This document shows positions 12,320-23,291 of a stretch of 64,000 bases of DNA, piece by piece. The notes under the pieces are model-generated. The model made no database searches. It was not told the origin of the DNA and saw nothing but the letters and a program-made list of their open reading frames with translations. Within the stretch, counting starts at the first letter, position 1; each line of letters starts with the position of its first letter. The stretch comes from Aplectana chamaeleonis (Eukaryota > Nematoda > Chromadorea > Rhabditida > Cosmocercidae): NCBI GenBank assembly GCA_029168955.1, contig JAPDOI010000708.1, forward strand, positions 124,001 to 188,000, written 5' to 3'. The translations under genes and the position numbers were made by a program.

Positions 12320-13772
12320 GCCTGAAGCATAGGATTTTTATGCCCTGAGGGTACATAGGTGCGGTTACGGGCGCGGAACCCACATTTTGAATACGAATGT
12401 CCGCATGCGAAAACGCACCCAGAATTTCATGAACGCAGCTCCAATCCCAAGAGCGCTAAAAAAGGTGGGTGGAGCCTGTTTTCATGCCCTGAGGGCACAT
12501 CGGTGCGCTTTCAGGCATGAAAAGTACATTTAGTAATTGGCTATCCGGATGTGAAAACGCATCCGAATATTCATGGCTGCAGCTTTAAGCCGAAAAGCGC
12601 TACATAGGGTGGGGTCTATGAAAAAATCGATAGCTGTGAAAGTATTTAACGAAATTTGAATTAGGGAGTTTCGCGTTGCTACAAGGTGCGGAAAACCTAG
12701 TCACGGACCCAAGTAATCATTTTCATTCTTTTAACCGGTTAAAAACTATCTTTGAAGACCCATTTTTAGGTGTGATACAATCGATTGTATCACACCTAAT
12801 TTATATGGATTTAGGTGTGATATAATCGATTGTATCACACCTAAAAATGGGTCTTCAAAGACCGTTTTTAACCGGTTAAAAGAATGAAATTGATTACTTG
12901 GGTCCGTGACTAAGTTTTCCGCACGTAGCGCTGTTCGGATTGAAGCTGCATCAATGAAATTTTAGGTGCGTTTTCACATACTGATAGCCAATCACTAAAT
13001 GTACTTTTCATGCCTGAATTCGCACCAATGTGCCCTCAGGGCATGAAAACAGGCTCCGCCCAACCTATGAAGCGCTGTTCGGATTGAAGCTGCATCAATG
13101 AAATTTTAGGTGCGTTTTCGCATACTGATAGCCAATCACTAAATGTACTTTTCATGTCTGAATTCGCACCAATGTGCCCTCAGGGCATGAAAACAGGCTC
13201 CGCCCACCCTATGTAGCGCTGTTCGGATTGAAGCTGCATCCATGAAATTTTAGGTGCGTTCTCACATCCTGATAGCCGATAACTAAATGTACTTTTCATG
13301 CCTGAAAGCGCACCAATGTGCCCTCAGGGCATCGAAACAGGCTCCGCCCACCCTATGTAGCGCTGTTCGGATTGAAGCTGCATCCATGAAATTTCAGGTG
13401 CGTTCTCACATCCTGATAGCCGATAACTAAATGTGTTTTTCATGCCTGAAAGCGCACCTATGTGCCCTCAGGGCATGAACACAGGCTCCGCTCTTCCTGT
13501 GTAGCGCTATTCGGATTGTAGCTGCATCCATGAAATTTTAGGTGCATTTTCACATCCTGATAGCCAATAACTAAATGTACTTTTCATGCCTGAAAGCGCA
13601 CCTATGTGCCCTCAGGGCATGAAAACAGGCTCCGCCCTTCCTGTGTAGCGCTATTCGGATTGAAGCTGCATCCATGAAATTTTGGGTGCGTTTTCACATC
13701 CGGATAGCCAATCGCTAAATGTAGTTTTCATGCCTGAAACCGCACCTGTGTGCCCTCGGGGCATTAATGAAT
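12320..13772. mobile_element. Fold-back element made of 144-bp repeats
   Basis: A 144-base unit (landmark TGCCCTCAGGGCA) recurs at exactly 144-base spacing: landmark starts at 13031, 13175, 13319, 13463, 13607 and 13751. Two copies in the opposite orientation lie on the left (landmarks at 12341 and 12485, again 144 apart). Between the two sets is a large inverted repeat (12686-12924) whose arms include TTAACCGGTTAA and GTGTGATACAATCGATTG. This is the architecture of fold-back transposons: inverted termini made of tandem repeats. No transposase is present. Confidence 0.85.
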
Positions 13773-14101
13773 GTTCAGATATTGAACAAACATTTGGTGT
13801 CATTGTCGCAGGAGAGTTGTTTTTGTCTGCTCTCGTGGAAAACATTTATTTATTGCATTATTAGGATCAACTGATACAATCGATGCATCAATGTAGTCTT
13901 GATCTAAAAATCCGTTCACTCAAAAAAATTACAAAGTGAGGACCTTCCCCCCGCCCCGGTCGTCGCCATCACTTTTTCCCAGGGGGGGGGGCTGAGCAAA
14001 TCGCTTGACTTAGGTGGGGGGTCGGACCGATGTTGGGTTGTATCACACATCGCGCCGTAGCCTGAGCATTCATGTACTGCGTCGATTTATAAGAGTCACA
14101 A

Positions 14102-14693
14102 AATATGAGCTCCCGATTTCGAAAATTCACAGCTCATGATAATACATTAATAATTTCTTCATAATCATAATTAGACATCACCGATGTCTAAAAGATTGCA
14201 ATAAAATATAATATTCTCAAATATAATATTGTGTTCAGTTTGTTGATTTATAGATTTTTTTTCTAAATATCATATCACATGTGCTTGCGCATGTAATAAA
14301 TTTGAAAACAATTCTTCAGCAATACATTTCACAGTTGTCCAGTTAAGTTGTATGGAAACCAGTTATACATGTTAATCACGCTATTCTACTCTTAAAATTA
14401 GCTCGTACGATGGAGAAATCCTGCAAAATTTTGATATTGATGTTTTCTCAGAAGTATGGAATGCTAGCGCGAAGAACGTGCTCCAAGGCCAAAATCTGTC
14501 ACACGGCCAATGAGTCGATTGGGGGTGGGCAAGACAACGTTATTCAGAAGGACGGTCCGCGGCGGCTCTCAGGACGATCCGCGACGCTGGCAGGATGGTC
14601 CGCGGCGCATTGCCGGCTCCGGTGAAGGATCGTCCGGTCGTCGGCAGCGGACAATCCTACAAAAGCGCCACTGATCGTCCTTGGACTTCTCCG
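14102..14693. mobile_element. Partial copy of the CCGCGG element
   Basis: About 590 bases match 62268-62821 in the same orientation: AATATGAGCTC..., the GATGTCTAAAAGATTGCAA block, ATGGAGAAATCCTGCAAAAT, the GGTCCGCGGCG cluster and the terminal GATCGTCCTTGGACTTCTC. Only the right half of the 2.1-kb element (60674-62821) is represented. The CCGCGG units are fewer and partly mutated here. It abuts an RT fragment on its right. Confidence 0.75.
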
Positions 14694-15062
14694 AGCAGCA
14701 AACAGCCCAAATAAAAAAAACGTCCGCAAGTTCAATGCGTCGCCCTTCTTTACATACTCTCGTTGAAGGCCTCTGTGAGATCCACATTCGCTTGCATTTG
14801 TCGGAACGAAGTCCATAGGCTGCGGCATACATCGAAAGAAGGTTCTCAATCCTCTGCAGTTTTGCGTTGTTACCAACGAATAGCACAATGTCGTCGGCGT
14901 ACTGAAGGTCGGAAAGGAAGCGTCCTGATGGTGTTGGTATCACGTCCGCAAAGAACTATTCTGCAACTCTACGCATCATATCATCAACGGCGAAGTTGAA
15001 TAGGAAAGGCTCTGATACGGTTCCTCGCCTTAATCTTGTTCTGGCCTCAAAAGCTGGCGTAA
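14694..15062 (-). pseudogene. Non-LTR reverse transcriptase fragment (RTE-like)
   Basis: Read on the minus strand, an open segment has LFNFAVDDMMRR, then DLQYADDIVLF (catalytic YADD) and YGLRSDKCKRMWIS, the palm region of a non-LTR reverse transcriptase. It is a different family from A, B and C. A stop lies between the two halves near 14950. Both ends are missing; the lower end is cut by the CCGCGG element. Confidence 0.75.
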
Positions 15063-15389
15063 AACCGACAGGTGCACAAACTACACTGAGGGGACAGTTG
15101 GCCGTTTGAGGCCGAATAAAAAAGGTGACTTTGCGTCACTTTCAGGAAGTAAAATGTAGGCTCTGATAACGAGGGGTTGAACCCCAGCATGCGTTGGCAC
15201 CAGCACCAGCTGTTAACAGCAAGAGTTGTTGGCATGTGCAGCTGCTCACAACAATGGGTTATATCCGATGTTTGCCCTGAGATGCAACCCCTACAGTGCC
15301 GACGTACTACCCCATGACTGTCTGAGGACGGGGGAAGAGCTCGTACGATTGGCAACATAATTTTAGACGCTCTTCATACTCTTCAACGG

Positions 15390-15950
15390 CAGCGCGCCAC
15401 GCGCGTGACGCCCGCTCCGCTATGGCGGCGACAGCCGTAATCAATTTTTCATCATTCCATTATTCATCCATCCTCAATTTCATTCCGTTTCATGATAATT
15501 AATTCCAGTACTATCCTCTGCTACCTTGATGGTGAACGCGTATTCGGAACTTGTTTGCTTGGAAAAGATGAGGCTCACTTTATTCCGCTCCGCCATAGCA
15601 TTTGCAGCTGGAGTATTCCTAGTCGCTGCAAGCGCGTCACGCGCGTGAGGCGAGTAGAAGGTATTCATTCTACAACGCCACACCCGCGTGCCACGCGCTG
15701 GCGTTGAGGGATATGAATAGCGCCCTCGATTTGCGAGAACAACAGGTTTGTATGGCCCGTGACATTTCTTAGTAAGTTGTGGCACGGCTAACGTCAGCAT
15801 GAACCCTAATGAGACGTTGCGTTCACTATTGAAGGTAGGCGTAAACTCGGTGCCATAACATAGGAGCACCGAGTTTGCGCCAACCTCCAATGGGGAACGT
15901 AAAGTCTTGCTAGGATCCATGCCGATGTTATGTGATGCGATACCGTTCGA
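15390..15950. repeat. GC-palindromic repeats and a fold-back hairpin
   Basis: CACGCGCGTGACGC-type words occur at about 15400, 15635 and 15690. At 15836-15888 a hairpin is formed by GGCGTAAACTCGGTGC and its inverse around ATAACATAGG. The flank with CATGCCGATG and AAGTCTTGC is related to the hairpin element at 27922-28092, so this is another copy of that family. The long minus-strand open frame here is not a recognisable protein. Confidence 0.55.
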
Positions 15951-16072
15951 TCGAGATGCATTACCCCTCCTTTTCGCGCAAACTACGTGTGCCACGTTGC
16001 CGCGCCGCGTACAAAATGGCATAGTCAATAAGTAAGCTGGTAAAAGTAAAATTGTCTTTGTGCGAGTTACCT

Positions 16073-16198
16073 TTAAAGGCGAAGTTCACTATTAATATAA
16101 ACATCGTCACGAAACGCTCAGGATAAGCTAAAGTAACAGAAAATTAAATTTGTAACCGAAAATTCGATAACGAGATTTATCGTGAACACTGCCTATAA
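16073..16198. mobile_element. Short TTAA-type MITE, 126 bp
   Basis: TTAAAGGCGAAGTTCAC at the left is mirrored by GTGAACACTGCCTATAA at the right. The inner right end (ATTTATCGTG) matches that of the MITE at 21636-22114, placing both in one family. It sits about 24 bases from the donor end of helicase exon 5, inside the following intron. Confidence 0.65.
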
Positions 16199-16221
16199 GC
16201 TAGTATGAAGCTGTAACTTAC

Positions 16222-16273
16222 CTGCACATAAACAGACTTCCACTTGCGAAAATGTAGACAGCTTACGGAATAC
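16222..16273 (-). CDS. DEAD-box helicase (DDX27/Drs1-like), exon 5
   Basis: The exon is 52 bases. It begins in phase 0 after CATCCAG, encodes VFRKLSTFSQVEVCLCA plus one base, and ends at a GTAAGT donor (16221). The sequence is the standard continuation of DDX27 after [11 protein letters not shown]. The next expected segment (GG-linker, motif Ib, then DEAD) is not visible in 1-16200. The gene therefore either continues beyond the window after an intron of more than 16 kb or is broken. Confidence 0.82.
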
Positions 16274-16352
16274 CTGGATGACTAATGATCGGAAGTTATT
16301 CAAGATTTTAGAAATATCGATAATTCGATCTAGACCGGAAAATTCCACGAAC

Positions 16353-16580
16353 CTGGAAGACTTGTATGGCGAGTTCTCTAGTAGGAACAAGTACTAAAAT
16401 ACGAGTGCATGAGCGGGTGTTCGACCGATAGAGCAGCCTTTCCAATACAGGCAGAACGAAAGCGGCGGTTTTTCCCGTTCCTGTGGCAGCACAGGCACAG
16501 ATATCCCTTCCGGCAAGAGCAACAGGGATGCAAGCGGCCTGGATTGGTGTTGGCTCCGTGTAGCCGGCTGCAGCTACTGC
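16353..16580 (-). CDS. DEAD-box helicase (DDX27/Drs1-like), exon 4 with Q motif and Walker A
   Basis: A 228-base, phase-0 exon follows the acceptor GATGTTGCAG and ends CTTCCAG before GTTCGT. It holds the Q motif (GYTEPTPIQ), the ATP-binding motif I (ATGTGKT) and motif Ia (PTRELA), with the [14 protein letters not shown] context typical of DDX27, a nucleolar ATP-dependent RNA helicase of large-subunit ribosome assembly. An ATG just upstream of the acceptor would give a false start. The intron to exon 5 is only 79 bases. The end of a MITE lies about 22 bases upstream of the acceptor. Confidence 0.9.
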
Positions 16581-16602
16581 CTGCAACATCACAGATTGAG
16601 AA

Positions 16603-17320
16603 TCTCAGATATTTGTGGGGAAGTTCCCGAGAACAATAGATATGATTTGATCGTTATCACTCGGTCAAGGGGAAAGGGGCGAGACGTCTTCCGGGGAACT
16701 TCCCTCGAATTATGCACAACGACTGACGCCCGAAACAGTCGATTGCGGGGGGAGAACAAGGGGGGTTCGCATCACGGTTGTTCCCTTGGCCTCCTCCCGA
16801 ACATAATGAACGCGAAAGCAAAGCTGCAGCGTATACGGTGATGCGAACGGGCTAGTTTCGGGGTGGTCTCGCACTTCGGAAGTTGGGTGGGCAAATTTGC
16901 CACTCAAGGACTGTGTAAGGTATCTCTGTCCGGATTTCAGGGGAGATAATAAGCTTCTCTGTAATCTTTCGTTAGAGGTGAATATTTTTGGCCCTCTTCC
17001 AGTTTTCCAAGCACAGGAAACTGTTGAAAACAGCGAGTTTTCGCAAGCTGAATGTTGACCAATCAATCAACAATGGTTGCTGGGTTGCGACAGCATGGGG
17101 AAGATCGGCGATCGAGAGAACAAGGGAAGACCTGCTGGCCGGAGGTCCCCTCAGCCTCCCCTCGACTTGGAGGAATCGAGGGGAGGCGGAGGGGACCTCC
17201 GACCCTCCGCCTCCCCTCGAATCCTCCAAATCGAGGGGAGGCGAAGGGGACCTCCGCCCCAGTTGTTCCGAATGAAGTTCTGTCGTCGTTCTCGGGAACA
17301 TCCCCACGAATGTCTGGGTA
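16603..17320. mobile_element. Inverted-repeat element beside exon 4
   Basis: The ends are inverted over about 30 bases: CAGATATTTGTGGGGAAGTT with CCCGAGAAC on the left, and its near-complement GTTCTCGGGAAC...CCCCACGAATGTCTG at the right end. Inside, 17145-17260 is a purine/pyrimidine hairpin made of GGAGGTCCCCTC and CGAGGGGAGGCGGAGGGG units. Just outside the right end is a 20-base perfect palindrome (17322-17341). No coding capacity is seen. Confidence 0.75.
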
Positions 17321-17341
17321 GTACCTTCTGATCAGAAGGTA

Positions 17342-18108
17342 GAGTGGATCCGTTCTAATCACAATTTCCAATTGAAAAAAAACTCGGCTGCATCCCGACA
17401 TTTTTGTTCAACCTACAGAAGTTGAGAAAGGGTCGCCAGATAAGATCACTACAATAGTCGAATTGATACTCGCATCACTCAGTCTACCTTATATGGGTCA
17501 GCACTCGATAGTATAAACCCATGTTGAATCAGGAGTCTACTTCTGAAGAAGGATGCATGGTTTTGAAAACCAAGAGAGAGGGACCGCTCGTCGACTTCCA
17601 GGACCCGCGCGAATTCGTAAGTTAATTCTGACAGCTAAAACAATCTCCAAGATGGCCCACAGCCACAAGCATTCTTTGGCCGCCATTTGTGAGCCTGCTC
17701 ACCTTCAGTTTACCCCACGCGGGACAAATGCGAGCTGCCCGCCTAGTGGGAGTGCGAGCTGGTTGCGCCCCGAACACTGCCAGTTTGCGGAACTAGCAAG
17801 GGCGTCCAGGCCGCTGATGTGCATGATTCCTCCGGGTTTTATGACATGGTTTTATCGGCACTTTCTTATGAATTCCGAGATTGTTCAGAGGCAGATTTCA
17901 AGATGAATCGAAAATTGGGGGGGAAACCAACAAGAACATGTTGGAACAGGCAATTAGTGTTGGTTGAGGCGATGAGACTACTTTACGGTCCTCTACGTTT
18001 TTTTTACTTTTTTGTGACACAGCTGTGTCATCAAGACTTTCTATTCTGTCTTTCTTTACCAAAACGCGGCAAAGGTTTTTGTAGGGAACCCTAAATTAAA
18101 TTCCTCCT
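17342..18108. other. Intronic stretch without a supported feature
   Basis: Part of helicase intron 3. Open frames such as 17553-17906 show no domain. Nothing else is supported here. Confidence 0.4.
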
Positions 18109-18120
18109 TGGTTGAAGGCA

Positions 18121-18437
18121 GGGTCAAGCGGGGTTGCGAAATTTGTAAACGGTGGTGGCAGGGGGTCGCAAAAATTTTGGCAAGGATATGGAAGTTAGGG
18201 GGATCGCGAAAATTGCGGACTAAAAATGAAAATTTCTGGAAGTGATTGGAAATTGAAAATAACGGTTATTGAACACCATGAGGTACCCTTTTAGTACTCT
18301 GCACTTTTACGCAAAAAAAAAGCCAGAAATTACACCTCGGGGAGGGTCGCAAAAAATAAGATTTTCAGAAGTTTGATGGCCAAAATGGGGGGGGGTTGCA
18401 CAGATTTCGTAAAATTACACAACGCCCCGCTTGACCG
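18121..18437. mobile_element. MULE-like MITE with 12-bp target duplication
   Basis: The 12 bases TGGTTGAAGGCA occur immediately left (18109-18120) and right (18438-18449). The ends are inverted (GGGTCAAGCGGGG and CCCCGCTTGACCG). Target duplications of 9-12 bp are characteristic of Mutator-like elements. The interior has runs such as GGGGGTCGCAAAA and is non-coding. It has landed at the very edge of the TTAA-type MITE that begins at 18441. Confidence 0.8.
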
Positions 18438-18530
18438 TGGTTGAAGGCATCGTACGCGCTGAAAACCACTCACCGTTTTTTGAGTTTGAATCATTGGTTG
18501 GGCCCGCATGAGAACGTGGGTAGGAGTTTC

Positions 18531-19536
18531 TTCTTCTTCTTCTTTGCAGCCACGGAGAGGTGTTCTCTCATAGGTTCAGAAACTCGGCCACTAGCACAGG
18601 GTTCGTCCACAGATCCATTGTCGTCAATTTAGTCGGTCTCTTCGGGCAATGGAACAGGTGCGCAGTAGTATGCCCTTGACTACCGCAATCAGGGCACTCG
18701 TCAGGTTTGCTGTTGTCAATCCTATGCAAATATGACATAAGCATGGGGGAGTGTCCACAACGTAGGATGGAGTTTATGGCAACTCTGCTCAAATGTTCCT
18801 TCACGAATCGTGTATGCTCCGCGGGCAAGAGACGGAGGCGTTCTTGTTGAGCTTCGGTCCATCTCTGCACATCTACTTTCGACGGAGCATCAGCGAAAGG
18901 CTTTCTGATACATCTCTCTCTCACCGGGTTCAGTACTCTTCGCGATGGATGATTCGGCTGTTTCACGATGTTAATGTACATTTGTTGCACCTGGAGTTGG
19001 CAGTGGTCTCTAACTGGCAATATGCGAGCTTCGGCGTGTAAGTGCTCAATTGGAGAGCTTCTAGAGCAGCCCGTTGCAATTCGCAGAGCACAATTTTGGA
19101 CGCGCTGCATCTTGGACCAAGATGAGTCCGACACGATGTGCTGCCAGACTGGCGCAGCATACTCCAAGGCGGGTTGCACAATAGCCTTATACGTGGTCAG
19201 GATCGTTTCTTTATTGCATCCCCAGGACGTTCCACCGAGAGCACGCAGGACGTTGAGTCTTGTTTTCACTGTGGCTTGCTTCTGCTCAGTGTTCTTATGA
19301 AACTTCAACGAAGGATCCAACACGAGTCCAAGCAGCTTGGGGAATCGGGTGGCCTGCAATTGAGTTTCGTCCCATTTCACCATAGGATGGGCACTGTGCT
19401 CTGCATTATCAGTGGAAAAGACGGTGACGGATGATTTGGAGGCAGAGACTGTGAGTAATTTGCGATCGAAGAAACATTTCAACTCGATCAAGTAGTCATT
19501 GATCTTACTGGCGGCTACCTTAATGTCGCGATCTCG
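18531..19536 (-). mobile_element. A1, 3' part (reverse transcriptase C-half and tail)
   Basis: On the minus strand this reads from just after the RT active site (RDRDIKVAASKINDYL) through the thumb region (WDETQLQATRFPKLLG, YKAIVQPALEYAAPVWQ) to the zinc knuckle CPDCGSQGHTTAHLFHCP. It ends MDLWTNPVLVAEFLNL, then a short UTR and a GAAGAAGAAGAAGA tail adjoining 18530. The frame is intact to about codon 320. It belongs with the plus-strand 5' part that follows: the whole is one copy with an internal inversion. Confidence 0.88.
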
Positions 19537-20362
19537 GCTGCCGAGATGTCGTACGTTCGTGCCGTGGCAGTGTGGAGGAAAGAAGATCACCTCCGTGCAA
19601 ACCGACGTCAATCTCTCCGCGGAGAGGGTTTTTGTCATGGGAGAGGAGCTGGCTGGCTGCAGCTCTCCTGAGGATTCTTCTACAAATGGCCGGCGTCGAA
19701 AGGAATCCAGGACACGCGAAGAAGAAGAAGTACCCATGTGCCACATGCGACAGAGATGTCACTTGAAATGCAACCAGCGTCCAATGTTTTGGATGCCAAA
19801 GGTGGGTGCACTTCTCTTCCTTATTCGGGTCTCAGTTCTGTGAGGCACCACGATTCTTGCTTTCGTTGTATTGTGTGCTCCGCCTCCAGTAACTCCAATT
19901 CCTCATCTAACAACCACCCCCTCTCTATTGTACATATTAACCTCAACGGCCTTCGCGCCAAGCTTTCTGAATTATCTCTCTTTGCCCGTACTCATCACCC
20001 GGATGTTATCATGGTTCAGGAAACCAAACTCTCTCCCTCCGCTACCTCTAGACATCCAAACATCCCGGGCTATACTGCATATCACACTCCTATGTCATCA
20101 CGATGAGGCGGAGTCTCTACTTCTGTTCTGAGACTGGATTCATCATTGCGTTAGGCCTGGGTTTGTCGATTTGGGTTGGGTTTAGCTCGTACACACGCGC
20201 GCTAATGATGGCGCGGAACCCAACCCAAATACACAAACCCACTGTTGATGCAATGATGAATACGGCCTCTGTCCTCTCTTGCCTCTCACATAATTTCGAA
20301 CACTCCAGTGGATGGAACTCTCAAGTACATCCCCATCCATCTACCTCTAAAAACACCACTTT

Positions 20363-20532
<170 letters not shown>

Positions 20533-21635
20533 CCTTCTACCTCTTGTCCATCAACATGCAATCCCATCCCCCTTCTCAAGCAGCTGTATGACTGCTCTCT
20601 ATCTCCCTCAATCGTCTTCGCGGGTGACTTAAATACGCACACGTTCTGCTCGTCGCTTGATTCTGATGCTAGAGGAAGTGACGTCGAAGAATGGGCGGAG
20701 GAGTGCGATCTGGTTATCTTAGACGATGGCCTTCTTTCCCAATGTCACCAGGGAAACATTGCAGAAGATAAGGACAAAGGACGCAAAGAGAGCCGCAGAT
20801 CATCTTGACCCAGAGGTCGCTGCGCTGGATGATGAGATCAGGAAGGACCTTGACAGGCACAAGAAGGAAACTTGGGAAAAGTTCACTGAGAAGATGAACT
20901 TCAGAAATGATGCAGCAGCAACGTGGAAGGCCTTGAAAACGATCTCCGGAAAGTTCACCTACGCCAACAATTCCACGATTGAATTTGAAGGTGGAGTCTT
21001 CAAATCAGGGAAGGAGGCCGCAAATGCTCTTGGGAAGCATTTCTTCATCACTAGAACCAACAGAGAGAAGCAGAATAGAATAACTGTACGGGAACTCTGT
21101 AAATTGCCTCTCATGGATGTAGATGATGCAGTCACGCCTGCACAGGTCGAGAAGGTGATAAAGGAGATGAGCAACTCGAAGGCAATAAGGCCAAATGGTT
21201 TGAGCCCTGCAGTCCTGAAGAGACTGCCCAAAGAACTACTGCCCCTTCTTGCTGACGTCATAAATACATCGCTTCGTACATGTACTTCACCCCAAAATTG
21301 GAAAGTGGCTCGTGTTATTCCACTGCCGAAGCCGGGAAAGTCACCATCCATGGCTAAAGGGTACCGGCCGATCAGTCTGCTCTCACCCATCGCTAAAATT
21401 GCCGAAAAACTGGTCGTGGAGGAGCTTGCCGAGCATAACAGCGAACAGCAGCACCAACATGGTTTCCGTAAATTACATTCCACCACTACGGCCTTGTTGG
21501 AGATTGTGAGCTATGTTCTGGACGGTTTCAATGCCATCAAACCCCAACGTACTGTTGGTGTGGCCCTCGACTTAACAAAGGCATTTGACACTGTCAATCT
21601 AGGCCTACTATCAGAGAGTCTGTTGAAGTCCACCA

Positions 21636-22114
21636 TTAAAGGCAGTGTCCACGATGAAAATCGTTCTTCTGTTTTCCCTCCTATCTTGAAAACGGTCCTG
21701 ATTCCAACGATGTGTCTGAAATCGTACACGACCTTCTGGGATCAGAGTTATGGTCCCTCAAAAATTGAGCTAGAGAAGCATTGTGGACGAGTTTTCCGAG
21801 GCTCGTAACTTCCGTCTTTTGCAGCCGATGTACGCGAGCTGACCTGAGTAAGGAGAGAAGTCGAGAATGAAGGGAAGAACGGGGCTTTTGATCGAAAACC
21901 ATCGCTCATTTCGCGATTTCGAGTGTTCCTTCGTTCACGTCGAGAAACTCGACCGCGAGCGGAAGGGCTAGCGCGAGCGGACTTCGGAGCCGTATGGAGC
22001 TCTTTCTGGCTCGTTTTCGTTAGTTCTTTCGACCCGAGTGCTCCAATGAGACTCTGAACTTTCGATTTCCGGCCAAAAACCGAGGACGAAATTTATCGTG
22101 GACCCTGCCTTTAA
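21636..22114. mobile_element. TTAA-type MITE inserted in A1 reverse transcriptase
   Basis: TTAA at 21636-21639 and 22111-22114 flank a 471-base element with inverted ends AGGCAGTGTCCACGAT and ATTTATCGTGGACCCTGCCT. Comparing with copy A2 (43011 region) shows the RT codons on either side were contiguous (TTGAAGTCCACCAT then GGCAGAAGCGGTGG), so the insertion and its TTAA duplication are directly demonstrated. Confidence 0.9.
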
Positions 22115-22924
22115 GCCATGGCAGAAGCGGTGGATAACTGCCTTCACTAAAGGACGTCGGGCAAATGTGCTATTCCAGGGAAATGTTTCCAATAGCATCC
22201 CCATCGCCGCTGATGTCCCTCAAGGAGGAGTTTTATCGCCTGCACTTTTCAGTTTATATCTAGAAGATCAGCCCGTTCCCCCTCAAGACATCAAGGTCGT
22301 TGCATACGCGGATAATATTACTATTCTGGGTAGAGTTTCTCGAGTCATCGACGCATCATTGGGAAGATATGGGTGGTCAAATGCCTCGAATTCCACCAGA
22401 AGAGGCCGGCCTTCTGACAGCCATGTGGCATGAAATGAAAAAGAAAGAAGCTTCTCAACAAGCTTTATCGCTTAAATGAGTGGAAGTTGATGTATCATTT
22501 GTTGATAAACTACCTTCTTTCATCATTTGAGGCCACATGGCTGTAGGAAGGCCGGCCTCTTTTGATGGAATTCGAGGCATTCGATCTCACATATCTTCCC
22601 AATGATGCGTCGGTGACCCGACAAACTCTACCCACGTTCTCAGGCGGGCCCAGCCAATGATTCAAACTCAAAAAACGATGAGTGGTTTTCAGCGCGTACG
22701 ATGCCTTTAAGTATTAGAGAGATTGATAGACCTTGAGATGAAGCTAGGTGATGTGTACTCAAATATAGAGCGGCCACCGCGCATACAATCGACGCGCTAT
22801 TGTTCTTCGGGTCGGTGTATGGTCGGGTAGTCTGCGTCTCTCCGAGATTTTCAGGCTTGCACCCTATTTCAAACTGGTCACGTCGAAAACCAGAGGTGAA
22901 AAAATGAAAATATTCCTCAGTCGT

Positions 22925-23291
22925 CCAATTACCAGTGTTAGGGTTAGATCTTTTCCACATAGGGCGGGTAGCGCATACCTGAAAATCGCTAGAAGAGTCA
23001 CCGGCGCTACTTCCTTGGGCCAGTTTAGGCGACTAGTATCCCAAATAATTCTGAGCTACGAGACTTAACTTTTTTCATTTGTTGCTTCTTTCTTGAGATA
23101 GATCTTTGTTCATTTGACCGGTAGGGTGTATAGGGTATCAGAATTTTTTGCTCCAGTTTTTTATTTGGTTGGTTTTTGCCTTTTTCCCTGGTTTAGTTGA
23201 TATAACGTTGTCTTCTCTCCATATCTTCGTTGTATTATCACGCATTTGCCTTAAGTGAGTGTAATAAACATAAACATAAACATAAACATTA
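22925..23291 (+). mobile_element. C6: 3' end of a CR1-like retrotransposon
   Basis: A terminal RT segment reads SFPHRAGSAYLKIARRVTG and LGQFRRLVSQIILSYET then stop (about 23066), aligning with the C5 C-terminus (NRAGSEFEKLLKR...). The 3' UTR ends GTGTAATAAACATAAACATAAAC, a tail of four ATAAAC-type units at 23265-23291. It is severely 5'-truncated. Confidence 0.75.

Noticed and set aside
13682..13864. Short protein frame at the right end of the fold-back element
   Set aside because: The first half is translation of the 144-bp repeat; the remaining 30 codons have no recognisable domain.
15480..16028. 182-codon minus-strand open frame
   Set aside because: It runs through hairpin-type repeats shared with 27922-28092 and GC palindromes; no domain and no splice context.
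16354..16592. Helicase start at the ATG or GTG just upstream of GTAGCTGCAGCC
   Set aside because: The ATG is intronic: exon 3 (ending NLSRPMLK) joins in phase to GCAGTAGCTGC after GATGTTGCAG, giving the family's normal sequence before the Q motif.
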